Assembly (NCBI GenBank): GCA_001599715.1
Contig: BCHU01000007.1
Location: 67,586 to 131,585, forward strand
Source of the DNA: Phaeotremella fagi
Lineage: Eukaryota; Basidiomycota; Tremellomycetes; Tremellales; Phaeotremellaceae
DNA: 64,000 nt
Reading direction: 5' to 3'
Shown here: in pieces, positions 21,375 through 33,390 of the stretch
Layout: each line of letters opens with the position of its first letter
How positions within the stretch are numbered: the stretch's first letter is position 1
The notes under the pieces: generated by a model
Database searches by the model: none
The model's input: only the letters and a program-made list of their open reading frames with translations
What the model was told of the DNA's origin: nothing
Translations under genes and position numbers: made by a program

Positions 21375-24300
21375 ATGAAGGTAAAGTCACGAAAATGAAC
21401 CAGACTAATTGATCTAGTTTGGAAAAACGATCCAATCTCAACAAGTCCCAGGATGGGGAGAATACTATCTCAACTACAAAGCTCTTAAGAAAATCATCAA
21501 TTCCCTAGCAGCAGGTCGACCAGCATCTGACGCCTCCCTCCTCTCTCTAGGTCTTAGACCTGCCAAAAGACCACTCACCGATAGGATAGATCTACCACCA
21601 ACAGTTGATGAGCATTCGCGGATACCCAGTGATTTAGATCCTTTACCTCCAGAAACTGAACCTCCCGCACCTGGGAATGCTAGTATACTTTCGAATGGAC
21701 GTGATGGTGGATTCAGAGATCGGGGCGAGAGTTTCAAGGCTCATAGAGATGTTTTCTTTTTCACTTTACAGAGAGAGTTGGAAAAGGTGAGCTTGACGGT
21801 TGATTACCTTTACTGACAACAGATTAATGCTTTCTATTTGATCAAAGAACGTGATCTTCGTCTTAGACTTTTAACCCTTCTAACCAATCGAAAACGTTTA
21901 CTACAAAACATCGCCGGCAGTTCATCAGAACCCGATAGAGGTGATCCAGGTGCAGACGAAGGTTTGGTTTTAGGTGGTGGAGCAAGAAAGGGAGTTGAAT
22001 GGAGTAGTTTAGAAGAAGGTTGGAGACTTTTCGAAAGAGATTTGGGTAAATTACAAGGTTTCATCGAAATCAACGCAACGGGGTTCAGAAAAATTCTTAA
22101 AAAATGGGATAAACGAAGTAAAAGTAACACCAAGGAGTTATACATCGAAAGACAAGTCGAAGTTCAACCTTGTTTCAATCGAGAGTTCATCGCCAAACTT
22201 TCAGATATCGTTGCTGCTAATTTGTTGGATCTAGAAAACGGTTCTGAGCATTTATCAACTTCATTCTTGGCATCTGATTTACCTGATTTCGCTGTTGATG
22301 GGTTAACAGAACGACGACTTGATTTCGATGGGGATGCAGGTCAAGCACTGGCTTTAGATGCTTTAGTTGATCTGGAAGCTAATTTGGTTAAAGTCTTGGA
22401 ATCTGGTAGAGAAGCTTTGGGCGATTGGTTGAAAGTCGCAAGAGCTCGACAACATCGTGATAAAGAAAGGGTCATGAGGGTTCTTTGGAGAGCTGCTTTA
22501 CAAGTTTCCGATGAAGATTTGGATTTGGTGTTGGAATCTGTTAATTTAGATTTCAATTATATCGACAACATCAACGGAAGAAGCCCTTTACATCAAGCTT
22601 GTATCGTTGGGTCACTTCGTTTGGTCGAACTTTGCGTGGAATCGGTTCCTCAATTGTTGGAACGACCGGATGCGTATGATCGAAGACCGCTACATTATGC
22701 TGCGATGCATGGTCATCCTTCGGTTGTATCTTATCTGATACGGTCTGCCGATCCTTCAGCTACAGACATGGACGGTTACACACCTTTAATGCATGCTATC
22801 ACCCGAGGTCATTTGGAAGTTGTTCGAATATTCGTCAAAGAGGGTATCGCTTTGGAACCAACTGCGATTTCAAACGATTTAATTCCTTTATCTCTAGCTT
22901 GTCAATATGGTCATTTAGAGGTTGCAAGATTGTTGCTTCAAAGAGGAGCTAAAGTCATTCCAAACTCTGAAGGACTTTATCCACAACATTTCGCAGCTAA
23001 AGCGGGTCACGAAGCCATCTGTCAACTTCTCGTCGATGACGGAGGAGCCGATGGAGGTGGTAAAGATCGACCGGACAAATACAATCTATGGACACCGTTA
23101 CATCATGCAGCAGTAGGTGGCGGAAAACGACATCTAGCTTGTATAAAAATACTGGTTTCCGCAGGGTGTGACGTCAATTCACCGGATGAATATGGAAAAT
23201 CACCTGGATGGTATGCAGCTTGGTTCGGACATGTTGATTGTTTGAATTACCTTTTGGCTTCTGGTGCCAAATTGTCTGATGCTAGGGACAACGATTTGAA
23301 AGGGATGGAGAAATTGGGTTTGGCGGCTGATCCTCAAATGACTTCTTTGTCTCCTGGTTCGGATTTGGAATTGGAACCTGCTGGGGAAGAGTTTGAATTG
23401 ATACCTTCGTTATCTTTACCACCGCCTATCATTCCGTAAGTCGAGAGATCATTCTTGAAATTTTTAGCTGACCGTTATTCAGACTCCGTGTTTATGGTCA
23501 TGAGTTCCTTGCCAAACGATGTCTCGTACAGCTCTCACTCGGAAATCCATTCACACGTACATCGAATGAAAAAGTTTCACCTGTCAAATTATACTCTCGA
23601 TCAAGTCAAGATCCACTTCATCTATGGTCATCGTTGAAACTTGTCATGACAAGTAAATCCGATATCACTGCTGTACCTCATTCGGTTATTCTACCTTTAG
23701 CAGATGAAAGAGAAGTGTTCAGTTTCCAAGTTCAATCGTTAGAAAGATTTACATTAGAATTATCGCTCTACCCAACGTTCGGATCGAAAGTTATCGGTAG
23801 AGCTATCATCTTACCATCGACTTTTTTGGATATCAAACATCATAAAGGATTCGTTGCACCTTTACTCGATCATCATCTCAAAGCCATTGGCGAAGTCACA
23901 TTCGAGGTCAGTTGTATTAAACCATTCGAGGGTGCTCAATTAGAGATTGGTGGTAGAGTTGAAACATATTGGAAATCAAAAGTCACACCTTCAACCGCAT
24001 CACAGGATCACGCACATCAATTCCAATCGCATCGACCATTATCTGTTTCAACTTCTTCACCTGCGTTGAGACAACCAACCGGTGGACCAAGTTCGACTCA
24101 GAAAGAACCTGCTTTAGTAACGGCCTCCTCTTTATCTGGTGAATACGTACATATCGTCGTTCAAGTTACCAAAGATTTTATACCGGTCGCCTATCCATCG
24201 TGGAAATTACCCGTGAAAGGTTTAGATATAGGAGTGGCTGAAATAACATTGAAACAATTCCAACAATTGATACCCGAAACCTCCATCGAATCAATCACGA

Positions 24301-25125
24301 ATAAATCAAAGCCAACAACAGCGAATGAATGGTACCAATCAATAACGAAATCATTGAGTTCATTAGAAGAAATCCTTTCATCGTTACCAGTCGAGTTTGG
24401 TGTTAATCTGCAATTAAGATATACGAGGGAATTCGATGCGCAGAAAGAATCTATCAACGGTTTGATCGAGATCAATCAATTCGTTGATACGGTATTACAT
24501 ACTATTTATGATAGTGGTAAATCAAGTCCGGGAAGGAAAATAATTTTCTCAAGTTTCGATCCAACAATTTGTACGGCTTTGAATTGGAAACAACCGAATT
24601 GTGAGTATCAACTTTTACTATTATCTGAATGACTATTGATTAATTTTAATGATAGACGCCGTATTCTTCGCTTCGTATTGTGGAAACGGAAATGCAGTGA
24701 ACGAGATTGGTACGACGTTAGAACCAACTACTCCAGATCAGGAAATAGATCTTAGATGTCTCAGTGTTAGAGAAGCAGTCAATTTCGCCAAACAAACCAA
24801 TCTTCTAGGTGTGATATTAGAGGCTACGACTTTGGTGCGTTCCCCCCTCCCCCCTCCCCCCTCCCCCCTCCCCCCTCAAACGCTCCGTCTTGCTAACTCG
24901 AGTGACGTGTAGGCCGCCGTACCATCTTTAGTCGCTTCCGTTAAAGATGCTGGATTACTGTTGGCGACTTTCGGTTCTGATTCGATCATTTCCAATCTGA
25001 AAGTTGGGTTGGGTGATGGTCAGATGATAGATGCGTTTATGATTGATGGGTAAGCTGAAGCTTGTGACGAATTAGGACGAAACCAACTGACACCACCTTG
25101 CAGTGTTATCAACCTAACGATTTGA
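21375..25125 (+). CDS. PHO81: PHO81-like SPX/ankyrin/GDPD cyclin-dependent kinase inhibitor
   Basis: Seven exons; the first is only ATGAAG (21375-21380), spliced to 21420. The SPX domain starts MKFGKTIQSQQVPGWGEYYLNYKALKK and includes the inositol-pyrophosphate-binding helix GFRKILKKWDKRSK (around 22081). About six ankyrin repeats follow (GRSPLHQACIVGS, RRPLHYAAMHGHPSVV, GYTPLMHAITRGH, LIPLSLACQYGH, WTPLHHAAVGGG), then a C-terminal glycerophosphodiester phosphodiesterase-like domain (KIIFSSFDPTICTALNWKQPN, ASYCGN, DAGLLLATFGSDS). In yeast Pho81 inhibits Pho80-Pho85 when phosphate is low. The GDPD active-site residues look incomplete, as in other Pho81 proteins. The fifth intron carries a TCCCCCC repeat. 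The last exon is very short (VINLTI), fixed only by splice consensus. Confidence 0.88.
24841..24875. repeat. Five tandem 7-mers TCCCCCC in a PHO81 intron
   Basis: Five exact units lie just after a GTGCGT donor, making an extreme pyrimidine run inside the intron. The next AG acceptor is about 35 nt downstream, so the repeat lengthens the intron without disrupting the sites. Confidence 0.92.
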
Positions 25126-25275
25126 GTGACAGTGGAAATGGAAGGTTTGGGGGAGTAGTCTACTTTAAATGAGATAAATTATTTTGCATCGTTATAGGTT
25201 AAATCGTTTCATGGAATGCATTTGTTATGATAAATACAAAGTTGATCCTATCGATACAAAATCTCCTCCAAATCT

Positions 25276-26766
25276 TCAGATCAAACCCATGAACCTAGCC
25301 CAATTCCTCTCTAACGTCCTAACAGTCCAAACCTCCCCTTCAACCTTCCTGCCCCGCTCATCAAATTTCTCCTCCTCCTCACAAAACTCCCATTCGTTTT
25401 CACCGCGATCATCGATCGACTCAATCTTCCAACCTTTCAACCGACCAATCCAAAGTGTCGCACACCAAACCAAACGACTACTCAATCTCACATCGTGTGA
25501 ATCGGATTCCACAAGGATTTTATCTTTGGACAAAGATTTAATTAGATTTATTGATGAGGTCGTTCGGGAGGTTATGAAGATTGAAGGTGAGGTGTAGAGG
25601 TTTTGAAGATTTTTCTGGGGTTGTTTCGTCAGTAGATAAAACATTGAGGTACGAGGGATAGGGCATACCTCTGCCGATCTCCAATATTCTTCTGACCATC
25701 CTCCACAAGAATGTAGATCTACATTGACTCTGTTGATGAATCTTGATCCATGTTTATCCCTCATTTCGAGTAAGGTATCATAAGTAGGACCTAAACGTTT
25801 GTTTCAACAACCAAACCCAGAGGGGAACTCACCAGCACAAGCTACACTGTGAAGTGAAACGTTTACGCCTAACTCGATAGCGATTTCCAATTGAGCTTTA
25901 AGGATCTCCCGTTGATGTTCCAAACTAGTTTTGAACGGTGTTAAACGTTTCCATTCCCCCTCCTCGTCATTTTGAACATCATGTTTCTCCTCATACAAAT
26001 GCCTAGCGGTAGAAGGCCAAAGTACTCTAGCACCCCCATCCAATCCAACTTCACCTAACATCGTTAATCGTCCCTCCTCCATACTATCCCTTATATCATC
26101 TTTCAGTTTAGTTAGTAAATCATGATATGGAATTGGGTCCGGTAGATAATCCAATAATTTGATTAACAGGTTTAGGTATTTGGAATGATCTTTGGGTTTT
26201 TTCAAAAACATTTCGGTGTAGTGGGTGAGTTTGTTTGGTGGTGGGGTTTGGAGGGTATAGCGATGGACGAACCATGGATGATAGCCTGGTATCATATTGT
26301 CAGCCGAATATTCGTTGAAGAAACTCACCAAAACATGACACCACCTTCACACCCTTATCTGTATGAGTTCCACTCAGCCAAGATCGTTGTCGACCCAACA
26401 ACCCAACTTTATCCTGATCAAAAATCGTAGTTGCCATAGCAGCCAAACCCCCAAGTTTCACTTCATCATAAACCTCAGAAAGATGATCGAGATCGGTCGG
26501 GTGACAATGGGCGTCTGTGACTATTACCTTTGATTAGAGATTGGTTAGATCTAGGGTTGGGACGTACGATGTGAGAGGATATGGTTTGGTGGGAGGGTTA
26601 GGGTTTCCCAGTTTGGTGGGGATGTTGATGTTGGTTCGTCTTCCTCGTTGGTGCTGGTTGCTGGGGGATGGGAATGGTCTTGACACATGAATGGAGTATT
26701 TTGGAGTGAATTAGCAAGAGAAGACGGAATGTTCGAATGGAGTTGAAATTGATATCTATTCATCAT
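25276..26766 (-). CDS. scn1-like: TatD-family metallo-hydrolase, Scn1/Cut9-interacting type
   Basis: Five exons leftward from the ATG at 26766. Metal-binding features of the amidohydrolase-like TatD fold are visible: TDAHCHPTDLDHL (HxH), FGYHPWFVHRY, LGEVGLDGGARV (the metal-bridging Glu), NVSLHSVACAG (His), NVDLHSCGGWSEEYW (His) and ILVESDSHD (final Asp). The Scn1 group includes fission yeast Cut9-interacting protein and putative DNases; substrate is unproven. The second-last intron (GTATGC donor at 25671, branch CTGAC, acceptor ending near 25621) is needed to reach SAEKNLQNLYTS in frame. The C-terminal 60 residues are charged and variable. Tail-to-tail with PHO81, only about 150 bp apart. 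Confidence 0.82.
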
Positions 26767-26876
26767 GGACTACCTCCACTTTCATAGTCCACCACCATCC
26801 CCAACTACATAGTTGATCTATAACAAACAACAACATCTGTTATATTCATCATTCATCATCAGAAGATATAATTAAA

Positions 26877-27391
26877 ATGTCAATAAACACAGTCCCAATT
26901 GAACAAGTAAGTCTATCAACCAGAAAATCTCATAACGTCTCGCTAACACCACCACCACCATCAGTCAACATCAACCAATCCAGAAATCATCAAACTTCAA
27001 AAAGAGATTGATGAGTACAAACTCAAATTGAAGTAAGTCTCTTCCAGTTCATGATGTCCATCTCAATCCCAGTCCAATATCCTCATCCCAACCCTATATC
27101 CTCCCTATCATCATAAAGCACAACTCAGCTCAAGGTAACATCAAACCCTACTAACGCTCCTACTTGCAGCGGCAAAGATCCCAAGAAAATCGATCAGAGA
27201 CATCGTGAGCTCATGCACACCTATAATGAGACCAAGGATGCAGCACAGAATTTGATTTTTCAGGTGGGTCCACAACAAAATCCTCGACAATCCAAATTAT
27301 TCTGACTAAACTCAAAACACAGTTGGCCGTCATGACTCAACGTACCGTTACTGAGATCCATGTTGAATTGGGATTAGATTTGAAGGAGTAA
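26877..27391 (+). CDS. swi5/SAE3-like: Swi5/Sae3-type recombination mediator
   Basis: Four very small exons give an 86-residue protein: the first ends at 26906 (MSINTVPIEQ), and the last reads LAVMTQRTVTEIHVELGLDLKE with stop at 27389-27391. The conserved Swi5 core is clear: a coiled-coil helix (EIIKLQKEIDEYKLKL) then HRELMHTYNETKDAAQNLIFQLA and the C-terminal EIHVELGLDL. Swi5 proteins are 80-90 residues and work with Sfr1/Mei5 to help Rad51 and Dmc1 form filaments. All introns have GTAAGT/GTGGGT donors and keep phase. No frame longer than 60 codons exists here, so the gene is easily missed. Head-to-head with the Scn1-like gene over about 110 bp. Confidence 0.78.
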
Positions 27392-27509
27392 GATGGATAG
27401 GTGATTTGGAGTTTATGACGACTATGATGAAGATATACGATGCATAACTGATTTTATTCTTATTTCCAATTATCCAAATCCCCTTCCATTCCATCTTTTT
27501 CAGAAACAT

Positions 27510-29060
27510 TTAAGCAGAGGCTGAAGAGATGAAGAATGATTTGGAGACTAAAACGGATGTCAGTTTGAATCTGTCTGCGCTTCGTAGGTGACTCACTGGA
27601 TGGATCGATTGGGGCAGCAGGTTTTGGTGAACTAGCTGGGAGAGAGGTGTAAAGTGGGTCAGAGGTTGAGATGAGACCTTTTGAACCTTTAACGGTGGTG
27701 TTGGCGCTACAAACATGTTAGTTGAGATAAACTAAGATGTGAGGCTACACAACCACTTACATGCTCAAGTTGTAAGCATCAGTCTTGGCTGCTGCTTCAC
27801 CTGTGACCAATTTACGCCAAGCTTCATGACATTCATGAACGATTTCGACGGCGTATTTCTTTGATTTGGCTTCACCTGAGAAAGCGAAGACGTTCTAAAT
27901 GTAACAATGAGTTAACTGTTCTCAAACCTATTGAAAGAAACATTACCCACCTCTGGCTTTCCATCGGGGATTTTGTAAATTCTGAACCATTCGTTGGTAG
28001 CACGAATCAAACCTGGTAAATGTCTTTCGACATCTTCGACATCGTTAAGACGAGAGGCGAGAGGATCGTTGACATCGACAACAAGGACTTTCCAATCGGT
28101 TTCACCTTCATCGAGTAAAGCCATGATACCAAGAACCTTGACTTGTTTGATTTGACCAACGTAACCGACGGCTTCACCGATTTCACAGACGTCGAGTGGA
28201 TCGTTGTCTCCGGCAGCACCGGTTTCGGCGTGGGTGACAGTGGGGTCTTCCCAGGTTTGAGGGAAGGCTCCGTAGTTCCAGATATAACCTGAGTTGGAGG
28301 TTTTAGTTTGGGTTTTAGTTTGGAGGGGATATGGAACTTACCGTGGTGGGGGAAACAGTTTCTAACGAAACGGAGTTTACCTTTCTTGATGTCTATGTGA
28401 TGTTAGCGTTGAGTCTCTCAGTACATTTCCAACACTCACCTTGCTTGATTGGGTTGAATGGCTCTTCCTTAGAGATTTCCATCTTAGCGTTAGTCCATCT
28501 TGGGACTTCGACGATCACTGCGAAGTGTCAGAATGGCTTAGTCGAGCGGGTGAAGACTTACTGTTGAGAACGGTTTTTGATTCATCGGCGAAGAGAGGAA
28601 TGTCGCTGAGCATAGAGTTAGAATTAACCAATTTGAGGGGGTAGAATGACCCACTGGAAACCAGAGAGAACCTTTCCATCTTTCTCAACGAAGACACGGT
28701 GTTCTATTGGGATTGGAATTAGTGGTTAGTCCTTGCACGTGTGGGGTATAGGTTGAGTGTTGAGGACTTACCAAGGGTGTTGGGAGCCTAGATGAGAGGT
28801 GTGGTTAGTGATTGTTCCAAGATGTATGTGTTAGGTATGAGAGAAGAGGGGAGGGGGGCAGGGAGGAGGGGATTGAGAGATGGGAGATGGATAGAGTCAA
28901 AGCACTCCACTTCAACACTTACCCCAATGATACGAGTTTGATATTCAGACATTCTGAGTGCTGCTGCTGCTGTTGCTGCTGCTGTTGATGATGTGTTTAG
29001 ATGAGTTAAAGTAGAAGATAAACGACGTAAAGCTATTGAAGAAGCTTTAACTGTGCTCAT
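27510..29060 (-). CDS. IPP1/PPA-like: Inorganic pyrophosphatase, with presequence
   Basis: About eight exons leftward from the ATG at 29060. Family I soluble pyrophosphatase: [62 protein letters not shown], and the metal-binding signature [12 protein letters not shown], then [27 protein letters not shown]. It cleaves pyrophosphate to phosphate, pulling biosynthetic reactions forward. The N-terminus ([19 protein letters not shown], then an Ala repeat) looks like a mitochondrial presequence. A second in-frame ATG at 28952 ([10 protein letters not shown]) would give a cytosolic form. The C-terminus after splicing the GTGAGT intron near 27590 ends APIDPSTSA. Tail-to-tail with the Swi5-like gene, 118 bp apart. 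Confidence 0.9.
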
Positions 29061-29197
29061 AAACTGTAGTTGTATAACGCCATAGTGAATTATCTGGAAT
29101 ACTTGGACAACCACACCATACACCACAATGGAATCACCGAAATGTGGCACTTTGTGTCTTAAGGTCAAATACATATATATATACATGGATCAACCCC

Positions 29198-30565
29198 CTA
29201 CTTCTTATCCTTACCCTCCAAAGCGGCAAAATTCCTTCTCATAGCTGATTGGATATATTCAGCAGCAGTCATTTGAGGGCTAACCACATCAAACAATCGT
29301 CAGTGTCAGTCAACTAATTGATGAATTTCAGTGGTGACATACTATTTCTCCTTTGGACCTTGGATAGGACAATTCTCCATTGATTGATTGAAATAGGCTA
29401 TACTATATCTTGATGGTTGTTTGCCAGGTCTGGCGACGACTCTATGGAAATTGGATTTGAATCTGTCATCACTCCATGCCACTGGTTTTTCATAAGATTA
29501 CAATTTAACGATGAATTGGATTGAACTTACTGAGCATATCACCGATGTTACAAACTATAGTTCCTGTGACAGCGGGAACAGGACTCCATTGATCACCAGT
29601 AGCAAAAGCTGTTTCCAAATCAGTAACAGCTCCAGCTACAAAGAGAAGTATGATGGAACAGGGACTTACAATTACTAGCCTCTCTTCCCGGACAAACCTC
29701 TAACCCATCCTCCCCATCTCTCTGGAACAACAAAGTCAAAACTCCAATATCAGTATGACTCCCCGCTCTCCAATAACCCTCCTTAGCGTCGACAGAGGGT
29801 AGGTAATGTAAGAGACGTAAAGAATCTAGTGATTCTGGACTGTCGATTTGATGGGCTTTTTGGAAGTGATCTTCAGGGAACCCTAGTTCGATAGCGAAGA
29901 GACGCACTGAATCGTTTTACGTCAGGAGTTCGTTTGGTATTCGGGATGGAGGGTGGAACTTACAGATCCTCATGGCGATTAGATGACAGGTGTGGATGAA
30001 TTCTACGTTTTTCTCTTTCCACTAAGAATTCCAATTATTACTGTCCCAAAAAAATCATTAAAAAGAAAGTTCTTACATTCTCAGGAAGTCCAGTTCTGGG
30101 CCATTCATTCTCCCGACCACGATATTGCAACCACAAAGATTCCTTCTCATCAGCCTTCCCAGTCGAAGGACGAATTTGACCTCTAAATTCCCAACCCCTA
30201 AAACCCACCCCCATTAGCTCCAAGTCCAATCATTAGAGAAATAAACCAAGGATGACCCACGTATTAGTCTTGAATTCATGAGGAGTTAATCCCTTGGTAC
30301 CCTTATCCAAATCGAAAAACGCTTTGGACAGAGCGAACTGCTCTTCGATCTGTTGTTTGGTCAAACCGTGATCGACTATCGTGAAGAATCCCGCGTTTTC
30401 GGCGGCATCAACTAATTGGGCTTTGATTTCGTTCTCTCGTGATGAGAAATCTGGGTTTGAGTTAGTATTGGGTTTTAGCTTGTGATAGTTCGATCTTTAT
30501 TTCAAAGTTGACTTACCTTTGAGAGAGATCACTGGGATAACACGTTCAATGGGTTGGATGGTCAT
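29198..30565 (-). CDS. Isopenicillin-N-synthase-like 2-oxoglutarate/Fe(II) oxygenase
   Basis: Multi-exon, leftward from the ATG at 30565. The N-terminal DIOX_N region contains AAENAGFFTIVDHGLT. The catalytic core has HxD in GSHTDIGVLTLLFQ, the distal His in SNFHRVVARPGKQPSRYSIAYF, and the 2-oxoglutarate-anchoring RYS. It therefore has a complete iron facial triad. Fungal members act on diverse small molecules (thymine and other pyrimidines, gibberellins, secondary metabolites) and the substrate cannot be read here. It has no transit peptide. Neighbours are a pyrophosphatase and a small membrane protein, which give no pathway hint. Several introns are assigned from phase and consensus only. 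Confidence 0.8.
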
Positions 30566-30936
30566 AATTCCTAGTTGTTCAGATGATAATTTATACTATG
30601 ATTTCTATATTTATAAATGAATAGGTCAATGTCGTACATTTGCTAGCTATCTATATCCATGGAACTTATCGGTGAACGCACCTAAAGGCTTACGGGAAAT
30701 TAACCGGGAAATCCTTACGGGCGGGTCTCCACTGGACTGGAATGGAGATTTCATCGGTATATTGTATGTACTCGTACAACAATCTTTGGTCTGGTATTCG
30801 ATATGCAGTAGGTGCGAGCAGTAGTAGTCATAACATGTCTACCAATGAAAGGGCAACACTGAAAATCAATCACAAAATGAATATACTCCAAATAAGCCGA
30901 ATAGGTTCTACCACAATCGCCACCCAAACAGCCAAC
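30566..30936. other. Spacer, no gene seen
   Basis: 371 bp holding the promoter of the leftward oxygenase and the 3' flank of the two-span membrane protein. A rightward frame across it continues antisense into the membrane protein and is not credible. Confidence 0.5.
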
Positions 30937-31299
30937 CTATCTACAATTACTCTGAATAGCAATACTCTGTTGTTGATTATACTGATAAGTATTAATCCTC
31001 ATATTCATATCCCAAGCCTGTGTATCCCTGCCCCCATCCCCCTGGTTCTCATGAACAATACGTCCAGTTCTAACCAAATGTCTCTTTCTCACGACCTTAA
31101 CGATGAGTGTAGGTATACAAACCACGAAAAGTGCTATTCCAGTGATGAAAGCCCAGATATACTGTCCTCTGCTGATTGACAACGCTCCGAGGAAGGTGAA
31201 GACAAGGGCTAGGGCTAGACCGATGATTAGGAAGATCCAAATGATGATGCTGGCTGCGCCGTAATCGAAACAGTAATTGATTTTCTTGGGATGTAACAT
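30937..31299 (-). CDS. Small two-span membrane protein
   Basis: A 120-residue frame from the ATG at 31299. Two hydrophobic helices are clear: about residues 14-40 (ASIIIWIFLIIGLALALVF) and 47-68 (YIWAFITGIALFVVCIP). They are followed by a basic KVVRKRH and a hydrophilic Gln/Asn-rich tail. There is no signal peptide beyond the first helix. The family is not recognised; fungi have many such short conserved proteins of the endomembrane system. The tail after MNMRIN is low complexity and could be altered by splicing. Confidence 0.55.
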   Translation of the reverse strand: MLHPKKINYCFDYGAASIIIWIFLIIGLALALVFTFLGALSISRGQYIWAFITGIALFVVCIPTLIVKVVRKRHLVRTGRIVHENQGDGGRDTQAWDMNMRINTYQYNQQQSIAIQSNCR

Positions 31300-31763
31300 T
31301 CTCGTTCAACTGGTTGTTAAAAAGTCAGATCAGTATCACATTCTCCCCTGAAAAAAATGAGAAAACGAACTTACTTACTTGTTGGTGATCTGCAAAAACA
31401 ACTAGCAATGAGTGCGGTGCCGTAGTAATGTTTTTTATGTTTTGACAACAATTAATAGGTGAAAATCTCAAATTTGAGAGAATGTTCGAACAGCTTGAAA
31501 AGGTGGTAAATTAAAGAGAAACTGCATTCTTCATGTCTGTTCTACTTGTTTTATATCGTGACATTCACAATACTGTGAAGCTTTGTTTAAAATCATCGTA
31601 TTTACGCACTGGTTTCCATCGGATTTATAGCCACAATAATGTGTGTCGTAAATTGGGTATGCTGTGTACATGATCGTGCAGTACCAGGACAACTATCTGG
31701 TTAGAATAAAAAATGAGAGGTCGAATTGTATAGAGGATCACCTCAATGCATCGACTATAAAAT
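31300..31763. other. Spacer, no gene seen
   Basis: 464 bp of A/T-rich sequence holding the promoter of the two-span membrane protein (left) and the 3' flank of the alpha/beta hydrolase (right). No RNA gene or coding match. Confidence 0.5.
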
Positions 31764-33166
31764 CTATTTGTTCTCTACACATCTAAGAATGAAACTTAAG
31801 AGTGCTTGTCCCTGTACATCATCCTCTGTACCGATCGACAAGATATTACTGCAAACTCTATCAGTACCTTTTTAGAAGCTGGAGTAGAGGTACACATCCT
31901 TACCTTAGATGATTATGTTTGTCTAAAACCTGATAGAGAGGGAGGGAACCTTCTGGAGTACTTCTTGCCCTGTAAGAGTTGAAGAACATGAGAGCTCCGT
32001 CGGTAGCTTCCTTGCTATAATCGTTGATATCAGTTTGGATTGTCCTACATTTGTGCAATATACACCTACGTTTCCCATTTAACAGTACCCAACAAAACGG
32101 GAACTTTTTCAGAATCACTGAGTGTAGAGAGATCAGCTAATAAACTGCAAAGATATGGACAACAACATACAGAAGTGGAGAATCATCTGGTATCCTCTTA
32201 AACAGACCAAGAGGAGAAACGGGCTATTTATCAACTACCATTTTGAATCCTGAGACATACCTCCCAAACACTCTCTTCAGCAGAGCCGTAGTACGCAGTA
32301 ATGATCTTCTTCCTCATAGGTTTTTGAGTATCGAACCACCATGGGACTGAGAAATAGGCGACTCCAGCAACTGGTGGGAATAGTGGATCGCGTTTAGGTA
32401 GATTTGGATCACCTACAAATGTCATCAGTACATGTCAAAACAGTTCAGAGTGAAACGCTTGCTTACTGGAGGCATATAGGTTTGACGCGATAAGTGCACC
32501 ACCAGATGAATGACCGACTAAAACGACTTTTTCAATATCCCCAAAACCGAACTTTTCAGAGCCAACATTGTTGTATATCCATTCACGAGCTAGTTGGATA
32601 TCCTCAGATCCTTGTGGACTTGTCGTCAGTCCAAAAAGAAGCAAAAATAACTTACTAGACGGCATCAGGAACCAGATGATGGTTGGCTGCTACGAATATG
32701 ATATCCTTCTCTGCGAAATAATGACCGAGATTACCGTAAACCTATAAATCAGATCCCATTCTTTTGACATGATAATCACTTTTTTACTCCATGCCTTATC
32801 ACCTGAGAAGAATCCACCTCCGTGAACATATAGGACCACAGCTCTCTTCTTATCTGATTTGGCGATTGGGAAATAAACCTATCCATCACCATGAGCTCAT
32901 GATTCCGCAATTACTCGCATAGGCAACTTACGTCCAAAGTATTCCTTTCATGAGGTCCATAAGATATATGTGAGATCACCGAAACAGAATCCCCAGGTTC
33001 TTTATAAAACGGTTCATAAAGTTCTCGAAATATCTGAATATCGATCAGTAAATTACGCTGTGATACGATTTAAACGTACATCCTCTTGACCCAGTGTGAA
33101 AGCTATCCCGTTCTCTTTGAGAGCTTGATAAACTTGTTGCATTTTCTCAGATACTTTGGTTGACAT
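31764..33166 (-). CDS. Alpha/beta hydrolase (HGGG esterase type)
   Basis: About nine exons leftward from the ATG at 33166 to the TAG at 31766-31764. Oxyanion-hole motif HGGG in VLYVHGGGFFSGDK and nucleophile elbow GHSSGG in KVVLVGHSSGGALIASNLYAS are both intact. A His-containing segment (DKHNHL) near the end joins SNILSIGTEDDVQGQ and fits the catalytic-His position of this fungal family. The protein starts STKVSEKMQQVYQAL without a signal peptide, so it is probably cytosolic. Its substrates (esters, lactones, short acyl chains) are unknown. It shares a 224-bp divergent promoter with flavocytochrome b2. The 3' exons are small and were joined by frame. Confidence 0.8.
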
Positions 33167-33390
33167 CTTGAACTATGTAGTCTGATTCTTGAATGAATGT
33201 GTAAGTGTTGACCAGTTGAAGTGAATGAATGTTTAGGGTGTTGACTGTGGAATTTGAGTTTACCGTAACGGCAAAAGGTAATGAATGACCTTTGTTGTTT
33301 CCCGGTACCATTTGAGATTGTCATGGATTAAATATCATTGGGTAAAGTAGAGTTCGTTGAGAGCTTTCCAGAGTCTACAATACCATAAAA

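Noticed and set aside
25184..25597. Rightward 137-codon frame after PHO81
   Set aside because: It lies antisense to the conserved C-terminal exons of the TatD/Scn1-like gene and starts without an ATG; it is a shadow.
28515..28570. tRNA-like sequence resembling a D-arm
   Set aside because: It lies in an intron of the pyrophosphatase gene and no acceptor stem, anticodon loop or T-arm can be paired.
30742..31179. Rightward 145-codon frame
   Set aside because: It is mostly antisense to the two-span membrane protein, which has clear transmembrane segments in the other strand.
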